Shown: positions 18,211-27,442 of the stretch, in pieces
Layout: each line of letters starts with the position of its first letter
How positions within the stretch are numbered: position 1 is the first letter of the stretch
Source of the DNA: Nitrospirota bacterium
GTDB lineage: Bacteria; Nitrospirota; Thermodesulfovibrionia; Thermodesulfovibrionales; SM23-35
NCBI GenBank assembly: GCA_040754395.1
Contig: JBFMCL010000002.1
Coordinates: 141,115-205,114 of the forward strand
Direction: 5' to 3'
DNA length: 64,000 nt
Program-made: the position numbers and the translations under genes
The notes under the pieces: model-generated
Told to the model about the DNA's origin: nothing
What the model saw: the letters and a program-made list of their open reading frames with translations, nothing else
Databases searched by the model: none

Positions 18211-18394
18211 CCCATAGTATTCATACAATTGGGGAAAACGTCTGAGGATAGCGTATTTGCGCGGATTCTTTTGCTGATAGTCAAATACAATATACAAAAA
18301 CAAAGAAGCAAAAGCCTTGTATGAAGGAACGACCGGGAATGAGCGAAAATATGCTATCCTCAGTGGAATCAGAAGAATTTACGAATACTATGGG
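18211..18394. repeat. 184-bp imperfect inverted repeat with 52-bp arms
   Basis: Left arm 18211-18262, right arm 18343-18394, aligned without gaps. Each arm has a 12-base outer block (CCCATAGTATTC and its complement, identical) and a 21-base inner block with two mismatches; the middle is diverged. Both arms, read inward-to-outward, encode similar peptides (RKYAIL...YEYYG), so they look like inverted copies of one coding fragment. The surrounding 370 bases between 18091 and 18461 hold no other gene. Confidence 0.75.
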
Positions 18395-18461
18395 ATAGAA
18401 AAATACGCGGGAAGATATATAATGAGGGTAGATTCTCGGATATCTGCAGAACTTGCACAGG

Positions 18462-19121
18462 ATGGCACAACGCATGCAGCACAATCTCTACAGACGCGGT
18501 GAAGAAATCGCCCATAGCGTTACCCACGGCATCGGGACAGTGCTGGCTGTCGCCGGGCTGATAATCCTCATTGTCTTTACCCCCTCATCCGGAAGCGCTC
18601 GCCAGATCCTCAGCTACAGCATCTTTGGTGCCGCGCTTATCCTCCTCTATGCGGCTTCGACCCTGTATCACGGGCTCACACATCCGTCGGCAAAAAAGGT
18701 GCTGAGGGTCATCGACCACTCGTCGATCTATCTCCTCATTGCAGGCACCTATACCCCTTTTACCCTGGTGAATTTGAAGGGTGCATGGGGATGGTCTCTG
18801 TTTGGGGTCGTGTGGGGGCTTGCGCTGCTCGGCATCATACTCCAGTTTACTCCCCTGCGGAGGCATTCCCTTATACGACTTGTGCTTTATCTCACGATGG
18901 GATGGACCGCGCTCGTGGCGATCAAACCCCTCGCCGCTTCACTGCCCATGAATGCACTCGCACTGATCGTGGCGGGAGGCATTGCGTATACCGTCGGCAT
19001 TCTTTTTTATTTATGGCGCCGTCTGCCCTACCACCATGCGATCTGGCATCTCTTCGTGCTGTCCGGCAGCATCATGCATTATCTCGCGGTGCTCTTTTCG
19101 ATGAACCGGGCCGGGGCGTAG
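18462..19121 (+). CDS. Hemolysin III / PAQR-family membrane protein
   Basis: About 219 residues with seven predicted membrane helices. Family residues include EEIAHSVTHGIG near the start, STLYHGL, DHSSIYLLIAGTYTP and a late HHAIWHLFVLSGSIMHY with the conserved His pair of this putative metal-dependent hydrolase fold. Despite the name, most members are not proven haemolysins. The exact start is uncertain among 18453, 18462 and 18474. Confidence 0.9.
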   Translation: MAQRMQHNLYRRGEEIAHSVTHGIGTVLAVAGLIILIVFTPSSGSARQILSYSIFGAALILLYAASTLYHGLTHPSAKKVLRVIDHSSIYLLIAGTYTPFTLVNLKGAWGWSLFGVVWGLALLGIILQFTPLRRHSLIRLVLYLTMGWTALVAIKPLAASLPMNALALIVAGGIAYTVGILFYLWRRLPYHHAIWHLFVLSGSIMHYLAVLFSMNRAGA

Positions 19122-19129
19122 CAGGGAAA

Positions 19130-19660
19130 TTACCCGGTTTTTCTGAGTCTCGCAAAACGTGTCAGAAATCCGTTTCGCACCGCTTCTGCAGCAAAACCCC
19201 TCTGTGCGAACAATCCGGTCGTTTCCTGCATCTGGAGTTTCCCCACCTCTATGGTCGGCTCGTAGATCGAGAGAATACCCCCTGCCCTGACCGCCATGCT
19301 GATGACATCCGCAGCTTCTCTTTTCCTGTCCACCTCGTGGAAGCTGTAATAAAGGAGACAGACATCAGCAGCCTCTCTGAGCACAAGTGACGCGATATCT
19401 CCATGGATAATACTGACCAGTTCCCCGTACTGCCGGACTCGCCTGTACAGTTTTCTTATCATCTTTTCCTGCAGTTCCACCGCGTATACCTTCCTTGCAC
19501 GCTGCGCAAGGGCTTCCGTCAGGAACCCGTTCCCCGCACCTACCTCGAGCACTACCGAATCCCCGGTGATCCCGGATTCGTCCAGTATTCTTTCCCTGTC
19601 GGTACACGCTTTTCTTATCGGATTGTAAAGGATAAACGACAGCCATGACGGGCAGACCAT
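19130..19660 (-). CDS. Class I SAM-dependent methyltransferase
   Basis: About 176 residues. The SAM-binding motif is VVLEVGAGNGFLTEAL, followed by VYAVELQEKMIRKL and GDIASLVL. The ATG at 19660 has GGGAAAGGGGATC upstream; a longer frame to 19867 would overlap the divergent gene and lacks family features. Substrate not predictable. It ends eight bases after the convergent hemolysin III gene. Confidence 0.82.
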   Translation of the reverse strand: MVCPSWLSFILYNPIRKACTDRERILDESGITGDSVVLEVGAGNGFLTEALAQRARKVYAVELQEKMIRKLYRRVRQYGELVSIIHGDIASLVLREAADVCLLYYSFHEVDRKREAADVISMAVRAGGILSIYEPTIEVGKLQMQETTGLFAQRGFAAEAVRNGFLTRFARLRKTG

Positions 19661-19849
19661 GCGATCCCCTTTCCCTGAAGAATAGTATACACAGATTGAC
19701 CCTATCAAGAGAAACAGCTTTTGCATTCCGCACATCCTGTTGCGCAGGGTAAGGTATACTACCCGGAGTACCCGCGTGAGCCGGGAACGGTGCCCCGGGA
19801 CTGTGCCCGGCGAAGGAGAGAAATACCGAGGGAAGGTGCGGTGCGGCAG

Positions 19850-21040
19850 ATGACACAGGATCCTCAATCACTGATCAGGAAGGATGTGGTCATCATCGGT
19901 GCAGGGGCTGCAGGTCTGATGTGCGCCATGGAAGCCGGCAGGAGAAACCGTTCGGTCATCGTCCTTGAGCACATGAACAGAACAGGAAAAAAACTCCGGA
20001 TCTCGGGAGGAGGACGGTGCAATTTCACCAACCTGCACCTGCAGCCCGGCAATTACCTCTCGAATAATCCCCACTTCTGCAAGTCCGCACTCGCCCGGTT
20101 CACCCCGCACGATTTCCTCGCCATGGTCGAACGTCACGGGATCGCGTACGCCGAGAAGGAAGACGGCCGGCTCTTTTGTGAAAGGTCTTCAGGGGATATC
20201 GTGAAGATGCTCCATGCGGAATGCCGGAATGCAGGGGTTGAGATTCGCCTGAACTGCAGGATAACCCGTATCTCGAAAGGCACCGTATTCTCCGTCCGGA
20301 CACATTCCGGAAGGATTGAGGCAGGCACGCTGGTGATCGCCACAGGCGGGCTGTCGTATCCAGAACTCGGGGCAACAGACCTCGGGTTCCGCATCGCACA
20401 GAAGTTCGGCCTGAGGGTCACGGGGCTGAGGCCTGCGCTCGTCCCGCTCCTGTTCGGCACTCGCGACCTGAAGGCGTTCGGCGGGCTGAGCGGGATCTCC
20501 CTCGACGCGGCAGTAAAATGCAAAGGGAAACAGTTCCGTGACAATGTCCTTTTTACCCACCGGGGACTGAGCGGCCCTGCGATTCTGCAGATTTCCTCAT
20601 ACTGGGATTCCGGAGATGCAGTCTCTCTTGATCTGTTGCCAGACCTGGACGCCCATGCGCTTCTGGCAGGAATGCGCACGAGCAGGACAGAACTGAGCAA
20701 CCTTCTCTCCGTATATCTCCCCAGAAGATTCATTCAGCAGTGGTGTACGGCACATGCGCCTTCAAGACCGGTATGCCAGTATTCTGAAAAAGAGCTCAGG
20801 GAAATTGCACATGCACTCCACCACTGGGAGATACGGTTTGCGCGCTCCGCCGGTTATGCAAAGGCAGAGGTCACTGCCGGAGGGATCGATACCGCAGAAC
20901 TCTCCTCACAGACCATGGAATCAAAGAAGGTCCCGGGGCTTTTCTTTGCGGGCGAGGTCATCGATGTGACCGGACAGCTTGGCGGATACAACCTTCAGTG
21001 GGCATGGTCCTCAGGGTTTGCAGCAGGACAATATGCGTAA
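19850..21040 (+). CDS. HI0933-family FAD-dependent oxidoreductase
   Basis: 396 residues from ATG 19850. The dinucleotide motif VVIIGAGAAGLMCAMEAGRR lies near residue 15, followed by the family signature KLRISGGGRCNFTNLH. The late FFAGEVIDVTGQLGGYNLQWAWSSGFAAG binds FAD. Members of this BaiN-like family are flavoproteins of mostly unknown substrate. The stop overlaps the Maf start by eight bases. Confidence 0.92.
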   Translation: MTQDPQSLIRKDVVIIGAGAAGLMCAMEAGRRNRSVIVLEHMNRTGKKLRISGGGRCNFTNLHLQPGNYLSNNPHFCKSALARFTPHDFLAMVERHGIAYAEKEDGRLFCERSSGDIVKMLHAECRNAGVEIRLNCRITRISKGTVFSVRTHSGRIEAGTLVIATGGLSYPELGATDLGFRIAQKFGLRVTGLRPALVPLLFGTRDLKAFGGLSGISLDAAVKCKGKQFRDNVLFTHRGLSGPAILQISSYWDSGDAVSLDLLPDLDAHALLAGMRTSRTELSNLLSVYLPRRFIQQWCTAHAPSRPVCQYSEKELREIAHALHHWEIRFARSAGYAKAEVTAGGIDTAELSSQTMESKKVPGLFFAGEVIDVTGQLGGYNLQWAWSSGFAAGQYA

Positions 21041-21632
21041 CCCGAAGACCATCATCCTCGCTTCGGCGTCTCCGAGAAGGAGGGAGATCCTCCGCAGGAC
21101 GGGCCTGAAGTTCAGCGTTGATGAGAGCAGTTACGAAGAAGCCGACCTTCCCGGCCTGAAGCCCCGCGCACTTGCGGAATTTCATGCCCTGCACAAAGCG
21201 AGGGACGTCGCCCGGAGGCACAGAAACGCCATCGTCCTCGCAGCGGATACCATTATCGTGCTGAAGGGTAGACGCTACGGAAAACCACGGGATACGGCAC
21301 AGGCAGCAGAGATGCTGAAGGCCCTGAGCGGCAAGGCACATTCAGTCATCACGGGGTTCGCGATAATCGACACCGCAGACTCGCGGGAGCTGTCCGGGTC
21401 GGTCGAGACAAAGGTCTTTTTCAGGCGACTGACCAAGGATGAAATCACGGCATATGTGAACTCGGGAGAGCCACTCGATAAGGCGGGAGCCTACGGCATT
21501 CAGGGACTTGGCGGGGTGCTGGTCGAAAAAATCGAAGGGGATTTCTCCAATGTCGTGGGACTGCCGCTCAGCGCCGTTTCGGAAGGCCTGAAGAAGTTCG
21601 GGGTATCCGTGCTGCAAGTCCCGGCTTCCTGA
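21033..21632 (+). CDS. maf: Maf-family nucleoside triphosphate pyrophosphatase
   Basis: 199 residues from ATG 21033. Typical Maf blocks: IILASASPRRREILRRTG, the catalytic AADTIIVL, GKPRDTAQAAEML, and the late AGAYGIQGLGGVLVEKIEGDFSNVVGLPL. The family hydrolyses non-canonical or UTP/dTTP-type nucleotides and affects septation in some bacteria. It is translationally coupled to the flavoprotein gene upstream. Confidence 0.94.
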   Translation: MRNPKTIILASASPRRREILRRTGLKFSVDESSYEEADLPGLKPRALAEFHALHKARDVARRHRNAIVLAADTIIVLKGRRYGKPRDTAQAAEMLKALSGKAHSVITGFAIIDTADSRELSGSVETKVFFRRLTKDEITAYVNSGEPLDKAGAYGIQGLGGVLVEKIEGDFSNVVGLPLSAVSEGLKKFGVSVLQVPAS

Positions 21633-22008
21633 TTTGAAAAGTCAACAACGATGAATTGCAATAAAAAAGTCTACCCCCTGACATCTAGAAAATAAACTAA
21701 AGTCTTAGATAATAAGAATAACAAGAAATCTCTTTATTAGGATTCATTTCGAGCAACTGGCTCTTCCAAAAGGCATTAAAAAAATAAGGTGGATACCTTT
21801 GCGTGACGGTTATTCTCTGAATTCAAGACCAGCGAGAAAAAGTCAACAATGCGTATTTTCAGGTGGACTTTGCAAGATCACTTCCTCACAGAAGTCCACA
21901 ATTTTTGATAACCTGTTAATTTTGTGTAGTTTTTTGGGAAATCTATAACTTGAAGATAATCTGATTTCTCAATATCTGAAAATAAATGTATAAGAATGCA
22001 TATCAAGC
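21633..22008. other. AT-rich intergenic stretch
   Basis: No gene recognised. Base composition drops sharply after Maf. A short open segment around 21760-21920 could be decayed coding DNA but has no start. The short word GTCAACAA occurs twice (near 21642 and 21843). Confidence 0.4.
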
Positions 22009-22548
22009 TTAAGGATTATCCTCACGTTTCTTAAAATATTCAGCAATAGCTGTTTGAAGAGCTGTATCAACCTTAGATTCAAATAACTTTCCAGTGGAAG
22101 TTTTAACTCCGATAATGATAGTTCCCTTGGGAAAGTCCGATTTAAAATTGTCAAAGTTAAATTTAAAACGCCTCTCGGCGATGAAGTATTTAGCTTCCTC
22201 TCCATCTGATAATTTAATAGGTAAATCTGAAGAACCTTGATCAAATTCAGTCCTCTCCTGCTCATAGATTGTTTTCCTAGATTTCCAATATAGAGACAAA
22301 ACATTAGCGGTTCTGTGACCGATATTGGTTATATATATCGCAATATAGTGAGTATCCCTCTCAAATTTACTTTTTTTAAAAAATGCGGCTATTTTAAGTT
22401 TAATTATACGGTCTCGCATTGCAAGATATAGAGATGTTATAACAGCTGCTATAGTTCCAATAGCAGACAGCCACGGTGCAAAGGTATTAATAAATTCCCA
22501 CTGTGCTTCGGAAAGCCCTAAAAATGCATAAGAAATCTGAGCATCCAT
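22009..22548 (-). CDS. AT-rich hypothetical protein with N-terminal membrane anchor
   Basis: 179 residues: a short N-terminus, one membrane helix at about 26-45 (WLSAIGTIAAVITSLYLAM), then a soluble domain rich in Lys, Phe and Ile. No known domain is recognised. Single-anchor proteins of this shape are frequent in accessory or defence-type loci, but nothing in this sequence proves that. Its base composition and codon choice differ clearly from the neighbours, suggesting recent acquisition. Confidence 0.65.
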   Translation of the reverse strand: MDAQISYAFLGLSEAQWEFINTFAPWLSAIGTIAAVITSLYLAMRDRIIKLKIAAFFKKSKFERDTHYIAIYITNIGHRTANVLSLYWKSRKTIYEQERTEFDQGSSDLPIKLSDGEEAKYFIAERRFKFNFDNFKSDFPKGTIIIGVKTSTGKLFESKVDTALQTAIAEYFKKREDNP

Positions 22549-22699
22549 TGTTGGAGTTTATAGCACTATGAGATTATTAAGTCAAGGTCATAATATCAAC
22601 AATGTCGTAATGTGAAAAACAGCGCGCATCTCAAGTGGTAATAGTTATCTCATCAGAGTATCTGTACACATTTGTGTGCAGATGTGTTACAAAGCCTCA

Positions 22700-23512
22700 C
22701 TATTTGTCGAATATTTGTTGAAGAAATTTCTTGAGTTCATTCCAGGAACTGCTGTCTGCCTCTGCATCGTAGGCAACCGGAATGTTGAATTTCTTTCCAT
22801 ATGCATCAGCTTCCGGATTGGTGAAACTATGGAGTGCCCCAGGATATACAATAAAGCGAAAATCAACTCCGGCATTTTCCATTTCCTTTTTGAAAGCCTC
22901 AATCTGCTCCCCTGTGATGAATTTGTCATCGGCACCATGAAGAACAAGAATTTTGGCCTTAACATCTCCCTGCTTCGCAGGTGTTACTGCAACAAGACTC
23001 CCATGGAAGCTTGCGACTCCTCTCAGGTTGTCCACCCCTTGACGTGCCATATTGAGTACAATTCCTCCGCCAAAGCAATATCCTATCGCTGCGATCTTAT
23101 CGGAATCTACCACAGGCTGTTTTTTGAAAAACTCCATAGCGGAAATAAAACGATCTTTTGCGGTACTGAAGTTCTTCATCAGTTCTGATGAAAACTTTCC
23201 CGCTTCATCAGGATGCTCTGCTTGTTTTCCGTCTCCATACATATCGATCGCCATTGCTGCATATCCCAGTTCTGCCAGCATACGGGCACGCTTCTGTGCA
23301 TAGTCGTTCAATCCCCACCATTCATGCACAACCAGCACCCCTGGTCTCTTGCCTTTGATACCCCTGTCATATGCAAGATACCCTTTCATCGACACACCTT
23401 TTGTGCTATATTCCACTGTTGTTCCCTCGATATCCGGCTCAGCCTGCACAGAAGAGTCTGCGAGAAAGAATGTCAAAAACGTCATTATTGCTATCAGATA
23501 AAGATTTTTCAT
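22700..23512 (-). CDS. Exported dienelactone hydrolase-family protein
   Basis: 270 residues with a signal peptide (residues 1-24, cleaved after SVQA). Alpha/beta-hydrolase of the dienelactone hydrolase family: HEWWGLNDYAQKRA, the nucleophile in GYCFGGG (Cys instead of Ser, normal here), the acid in GADDKF and the His in ALHSFTNP. Natural substrate unknown; periplasmic location is inferred from the signal peptide. Own ribosome site. Confidence 0.93.
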   Translation of the reverse strand: MKNLYLIAIMTFLTFFLADSSVQAEPDIEGTTVEYSTKGVSMKGYLAYDRGIKGKRPGVLVVHEWWGLNDYAQKRARMLAELGYAAMAIDMYGDGKQAEHPDEAGKFSSELMKNFSTAKDRFISAMEFFKKQPVVDSDKIAAIGYCFGGGIVLNMARQGVDNLRGVASFHGSLVAVTPAKQGDVKAKILVLHGADDKFITGEQIEAFKKEMENAGVDFRFIVYPGALHSFTNPEADAYGKKFNIPVAYDAEADSSSWNELKKFLQQIFDK

Positions 23513-23590
23513 AATATCCTCCTTTACTTTCTCAGATAATTAAAGTTTATCAACATAGAGAGAGGGAGACAACCGGAATGCAACAAAATT

Positions 23591-23700
23591 CTAAGGAACT
23601 GGGGTCAGCCCTTGAATATTGACAAAGATAAATAAGAGGCAGGGCCAAATCTTCAATGGTTACATAAAAAGGGGACAGGTCTCCACTTATGACAAAGCAG
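23591..23700. mobile_element. Possible scar of a REP-type transposase element
   Basis: The phrases GGGGTCAGCCCTTGAATATTG (near 23594) and GGGGACAGGTC (near 23674) resemble sequences often flanking REP-associated tyrosine transposase genes in related bacteria, as I recall. No transposase gene remains. The rest of 23513-23835 is without a gene. Confidence 0.35.
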
Positions 23701-23835
23701 ATAAAACGAGAGGGCCATAGGAAAGCTGTGCCGAAACACATGTTTGTAACGGTAATTAAAATAGTCCATAGGCTGTCAGCAGTGTCGGCTTGCAGGTGAA
23801 ACAACTTTTCAGAAATGTACCTCTTGTCCTTCTTC

Positions 23836-24741
23836 CTATCCCTCGAAATATCGCGGTGTCACTTTCTTGCGGCTGGCTATGCGCTGATACACCTCGTCTG
23901 AATACCCGAGGGCGATGACTGCGTGAATCTCCTCTTCCGCAGGGATTCCGATGGAGCGCTGGATCGAAGGGTCTCTTTTCATCGCAGCAACAGCGTATCC
24001 GATGAGGCAGGTACCGAGCCCCATGCTGTGGGCCGCGAGCAGGATATTTTGTGTCACAAGCAGCGCGTCCTCTACCGGACAGCTTGCGCCCGGTTTCGAG
24101 CCTACGAGAATCGCAGCCGGGCTTCCGTGAAACAGCCGGTCCTTGCCCGATCCGTGCCATTCTTCAAGCGTCTCCTTCACCTTGCGGTAATATCCCCGGT
24201 AATATGCATCGAGTTCTCCTTTGCCTATCACCCTGAGGAAGTTGCGGAGCAGGGTATTCTCCGCTGTGGCGTTCAGTTTCTCGAAAAAGGAGGCGACACG
24301 CTCTGCACATGCCTGCACCGCCTTCCGGTGAGGCAGTATGGTAAAGGTCCATGCCTGGCTGTTCGTTCCTGAAGGCGCGGTGATCCCGATCTTTACAAGG
24401 TCTTCAAGTATTTCTCTTGCCACGGGCCGGTCAGTGAAGCGACGGCAGGAGCGGCGCGAGGCCATAAGCTGCACTAATAGTGGTGTATTGTACTCCCCGG
24501 GCGGGAGCCACCGCGTTTCTGCAGTGAATGTCTGATACTTTGACATCTCAGGGTCGGTCTCGCGCACGCGGATCGCCTGCACGGGACATACTGCTTCGCA
24601 ATGTCCGCAAAAGATCGAATCCCTTCCCGAAGTAGTCGCTTTTTCATCTCTGAGCGAAAGCGTGCCTGTCGGGCACACGTCGATGCACAGGCCGCAGCCG
24701 TTGCAAAGATCTTTGTCGATCTCTATTCCATTTCGTTCCAT
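23836..24741 (-). CDS. Ferredoxin-nitroreductase fusion protein
   Basis: 301 residues. The N-terminal 65 residues form a ferredoxin-like domain. Its first cluster motif is CNGCGLCIDVCP; the second is CGHCEAVCP, so two 4Fe-4S clusters are possible. Residues 85-301 are a nitroreductase domain (SRRSCRRFTDRPV, APSGTNSQAWTF, AAHSMGLGTCLIGY) binding FMN. This fusion is common in anaerobes; the electron acceptor is not known. Confidence 0.92.
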   Translation of the reverse strand: MERNGIEIDKDLCNGCGLCIDVCPTGTLSLRDEKATTSGRDSIFCGHCEAVCPVQAIRVRETDPEMSKYQTFTAETRWLPPGEYNTPLLVQLMASRRSCRRFTDRPVAREILEDLVKIGITAPSGTNSQAWTFTILPHRKAVQACAERVASFFEKLNATAENTLLRNFLRVIGKGELDAYYRGYYRKVKETLEEWHGSGKDRLFHGSPAAILVGSKPGASCPVEDALLVTQNILLAAHSMGLGTCLIGYAVAAMKRDPSIQRSIGIPAEEEIHAVIALGYSDEVYQRIASRKKVTPRYFEG

Positions 24742-24880
24742 GAGGTCTCCTTAAAAAATCGATACAGTAGAATATGATACCATTGCCGTTCAAACTTGAT
24801 ATAATGATGCTTTGGTATTGAACCGGTTGACCCCTGCGTTGCACCGCATGCGGGAATACAGACAAGGAGATAAGAGTGCA

Positions 24881-25474
24881 ATGAAAATATCAGTGATCCT
24901 TGCCCACCCTCACAAGAGAAGCTTTAACCATGCCATAGCAACAACTGCCGTGGAACTGCTCACGCAGAGCGGACATGAAATCTTTTTCCATGATTTATAT
25001 GAAGAGAAATTTGATCCGGTATTACCAACAGACGAAATACCGAGAGATGTTCCTTTGCCGTCTGAAATAGAGAGACACTGCAGGGAAATTGCAGAAGCCG
25101 AGGGAGTCGTGATTATTCATCCGAACTGGTGGGGACAGCCGCCCGCAATTCTCAAAGGGTGGATAGACAGGGTTATGCGTCCTGGAGTCGCATATGAATT
25201 TATCGGAGACGACAAAGGAGAGGGAGTCCCCTGCGGGTTATTGAAAATAAAAACAGCTGTTGTATTTAATACTTCCAATACAGCAACAGAAAGAGAGAAG
25301 ACAGTATTCGGGGATCCGTTGGAAGTTCTATGGAAAAACTGTATTTTCGGCCTGTGTGGAGTCAAGAGCTTTTATCGCAGAATGTTTAATATTGTCGTTA
25401 TCAGCTCTGAAGAACAAAGGAAAGGGTGGTTGCAGGAAGTCAGAGACACACTTGGTCAGCATTTCCCCTCCTGA
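24881..25474 (+). CDS. NAD(P)H-dependent flavodoxin-fold oxidoreductase
   Basis: About 197 residues from ATG 24881, which has AAGGAG upstream. Quinone-reductase/KefG-type flavodoxin fold: ISVILAHPHKRSFNHAI, then VIIHPNWWGQPPAILKGWIDRVMRPGVAYEF, a well-conserved FMN/substrate segment, and the late LLKIKTAVVFNTSN. Likely a two-electron quinone or similar reductase. It stands divergent to the nitroreductase gene. Confidence 0.9.
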   Translation: MKISVILAHPHKRSFNHAIATTAVELLTQSGHEIFFHDLYEEKFDPVLPTDEIPRDVPLPSEIERHCREIAEAEGVVIIHPNWWGQPPAILKGWIDRVMRPGVAYEFIGDDKGEGVPCGLLKIKTAVVFNTSNTATEREKTVFGDPLEVLWKNCIFGLCGVKSFYRRMFNIVVISSEEQRKGWLQEVRDTLGQHFPS

Positions 25475-25646
25475 CAACAGCATAGTTCAGGCGGTATTCA
25501 TCGGTCATCGTACTACAATGAAGGGGGCAAGCTGTTTTGTGCAGTGCAGCGCCTTTGGGCAACTTCCTTTGTAAATCATGCAGATTTTACCCCGGCAATC
25601 TCCCTTTATTCCCTTCCGTACGCACAGTGAGCCATCTGTTTTCCTG

Positions 25647-25655
25647 TGCTATACT
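25647..25655 (+). promoter_or_regulatory. Extended -10 promoter of the PilZ-J-TPR gene
   Basis: TGC-TATACT at 25647-25655, about 65 bases before the start codon. No clear -35. Confidence 0.5.
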
Positions 25656-25719
25656 TATAGCAAGCAAATGATTAACTATCTCTTTTTCAAAACCTTTCAC
25701 ACAGTTTGAGGTGGAGCCT

Positions 25720-27420
25720 GTGGGATTCTATAATGACAGACGGCTTTTCAGACGGTACCGGCAGACGACGGATTTCTATGTAATCATCGATGCCAATTAC
25801 TACAAGGCAGCCACTGTCGATTTCTCTCTCAGCGGCCTCTGCATTTTTATCGAAGGAACTCCTCCCCTGCGCCCCAATTCCTTCATTGATCTGAAAATCG
25901 AGGGACTGGATATCGATATACGGGGCAGGGTGATATGGGTTCAGCAGACAGACCAGAACCTTCTCGTCGGCATCGAAAAGATGGCGATCGCCGGTCTTCT
26001 CAGGATATGCCCCCTTTCGCATATCCTTCTCGATCTGCAGAGAAGCAATGTGACCGGTGTTCTCGAGATGGAAAAGCGCCCTGTCCTGAAACGCATTTAC
26101 ATAAAACACGGGGTGATGGTATTCGCTGCCTCGAATCAGCATGAGGACCGCTTTGGTGAACTGCTTCTGAAGAGGGGAAGGATAACCTCTGATCAGCTTC
26201 ACCAGGCAGCAGTCCTGCTTTCTTCATCCGGGAAGCGCCTCGGAACAATTCTCGTTGAACTCGGCTACCTGAAACCCGACGAGCTCGTAAGGGCACTGAA
26301 GTATCAGGTCGAGGAGATCATCCTGAGTCTTTTCAGATGGCAGGAAGGGACAGTACGGTTCCTTGCGGGACCGTTGCCGGATGAGATTATCACATTCAGG
26401 CTGAGCGCGGCCAATCTCATTTTTCAGGGGATCAAAAGAATAACCCAGCCGGAATATTTCAGGAATATCTGCCCTCCGCCTGACACCATTCTGTACTTCT
26501 CGAACGACCCCCTGAACCTTTTCCAGGACGTCAGTCTTTCAGAAGAGGACAGATATGTGCTCTCCCTGCTGGATGCAAGGCTGACCCTAAAGGAAATCAT
26601 TGATCTCTCTTCGCTGGAAAAGTCCAGGACAATAAAGATCATCAGTGCATTGTTCAGTATCAGCATGATAGAGAAGAAAGGGGAAAAAATACTTGCCGAC
26701 AGGACTATTGTAAAAACAATAAGTGAACCGCAAAAAGCGGTTGACTCTGCCTTTCTGGAAAATGTCAGCGATCTGTGCAGAAAATTTCCCTCAATGGATT
26801 ACTACAGCATCCTCGGGATCAGTAGCGGGGCATCACTCAAGCAGATACGGAAGGCCTACTATGCGATGGTAAAGGAATTTCATCCCGACAGGCATATCAG
26901 TGCAAGTTCCGGGATGCTGAAAAGCAGATTGAATGAAATATTATCCCATGTCATTAACGCGTACAGGACTCTGTCGGATTCAGAGCTGAGGGCGCACTAT
27001 GATGATACGCTGAAGGTCCGCCGGCCTCCCGAGGCTCCGGACGTGACAAAGAAAGCCGTTACCGCGCGTGAACGTTTCATCCAGGGCAAAGAGGCATTGA
27101 AAAATGGCCTGTATGAGGATGCGGCAGAATTTCTGGGACAGGCCGTATATCTTGACAGTTCTATGGCAGAGTATCATAGCTGCCTCGCGATCGCATACCG
27201 AAAGCTGAAGAGACTGCGTGATGCGCAGAAAGAGATGCAGAAGGCTCTTGAAATCGATCAGACCGTCGCAGACTATTATGCAGAGATCGGGGAAATTTAC
27301 CTCGAACTCGGGCTGCCCTTAAGGGCAAGGGCATCTTTTGAGAAGGCGCTGAAGACAGATCCGTCGCACAAAAGGGCGGCTGACAGGCTCAAGATGCTGG
27401 ATACCGGGAAACATGGATGA
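25720..27420 (+). CDS. PilZ - DUF4388 - DnaJ - TPR protein
   Basis: About 566 residues. The N-terminal 95 residues form a PilZ domain with both cyclic-di-GMP contact motifs (RLFRR and DFSLSG). Next comes a DUF4388-like segment (about 100-240; LLDLQRSNVTGVLEME, FGELLLKRGRIT, LGTILVELGYL). A J-domain follows (about 360-420) with YYSILGISSGASLKQIRKAYY and an intact HPD. Last are three or so TPR units (430-555). So a cyclic-di-GMP sensor is joined to an Hsp70-recruiting domain and a protein-binding scaffold. GTG 25720 has GAGG eight bases upstream; GTG 25711 is possible. It converges on the GGDEF/EAL gene. Confidence 0.85.
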   Translation: MGFYNDRRLFRRYRQTTDFYVIIDANYYKAATVDFSLSGLCIFIEGTPPLRPNSFIDLKIEGLDIDIRGRVIWVQQTDQNLLVGIEKMAIAGLLRICPLSHILLDLQRSNVTGVLEMEKRPVLKRIYIKHGVMVFAASNQHEDRFGELLLKRGRITSDQLHQAAVLLSSSGKRLGTILVELGYLKPDELVRALKYQVEEIILSLFRWQEGTVRFLAGPLPDEIITFRLSAANLIFQGIKRITQPEYFRNICPPPDTILYFSNDPLNLFQDVSLSEEDRYVLSLLDARLTLKEIIDLSSLEKSRTIKIISALFSISMIEKKGEKILADRTIVKTISEPQKAVDSAFLENVSDLCRKFPSMDYYSILGISSGASLKQIRKAYYAMVKEFHPDRHISASSGMLKSRLNEILSHVINAYRTLSDSELRAHYDDTLKVRRPPEAPDVTKKAVTARERFIQGKEALKNGLYEDAAEFLGQAVYLDSSMAEYHSCLAIAYRKLKRLRDAQKEMQKALEIDQTVADYYAEIGEIYLELGLPLRARASFEKALKTDPSHKRAADRLKMLDTGKHG

Positions 27421-27442
27421 GAAAAGACATTGCACCTCTTTC

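Noticed and set aside
18317..18502. 61-codon frame on the plus strand before hemolysin III
   Set aside because: It runs through the right arm of the inverted repeat into the next gene and has no ribosome site; treated as part of the repeat.
22664..22683. Hairpin CTGTACACA/TGTGTGCAG after the dienelactone hydrolase gene
   Set aside because: One mismatch and no T-tract on the relevant strand; not convincing as a terminator.
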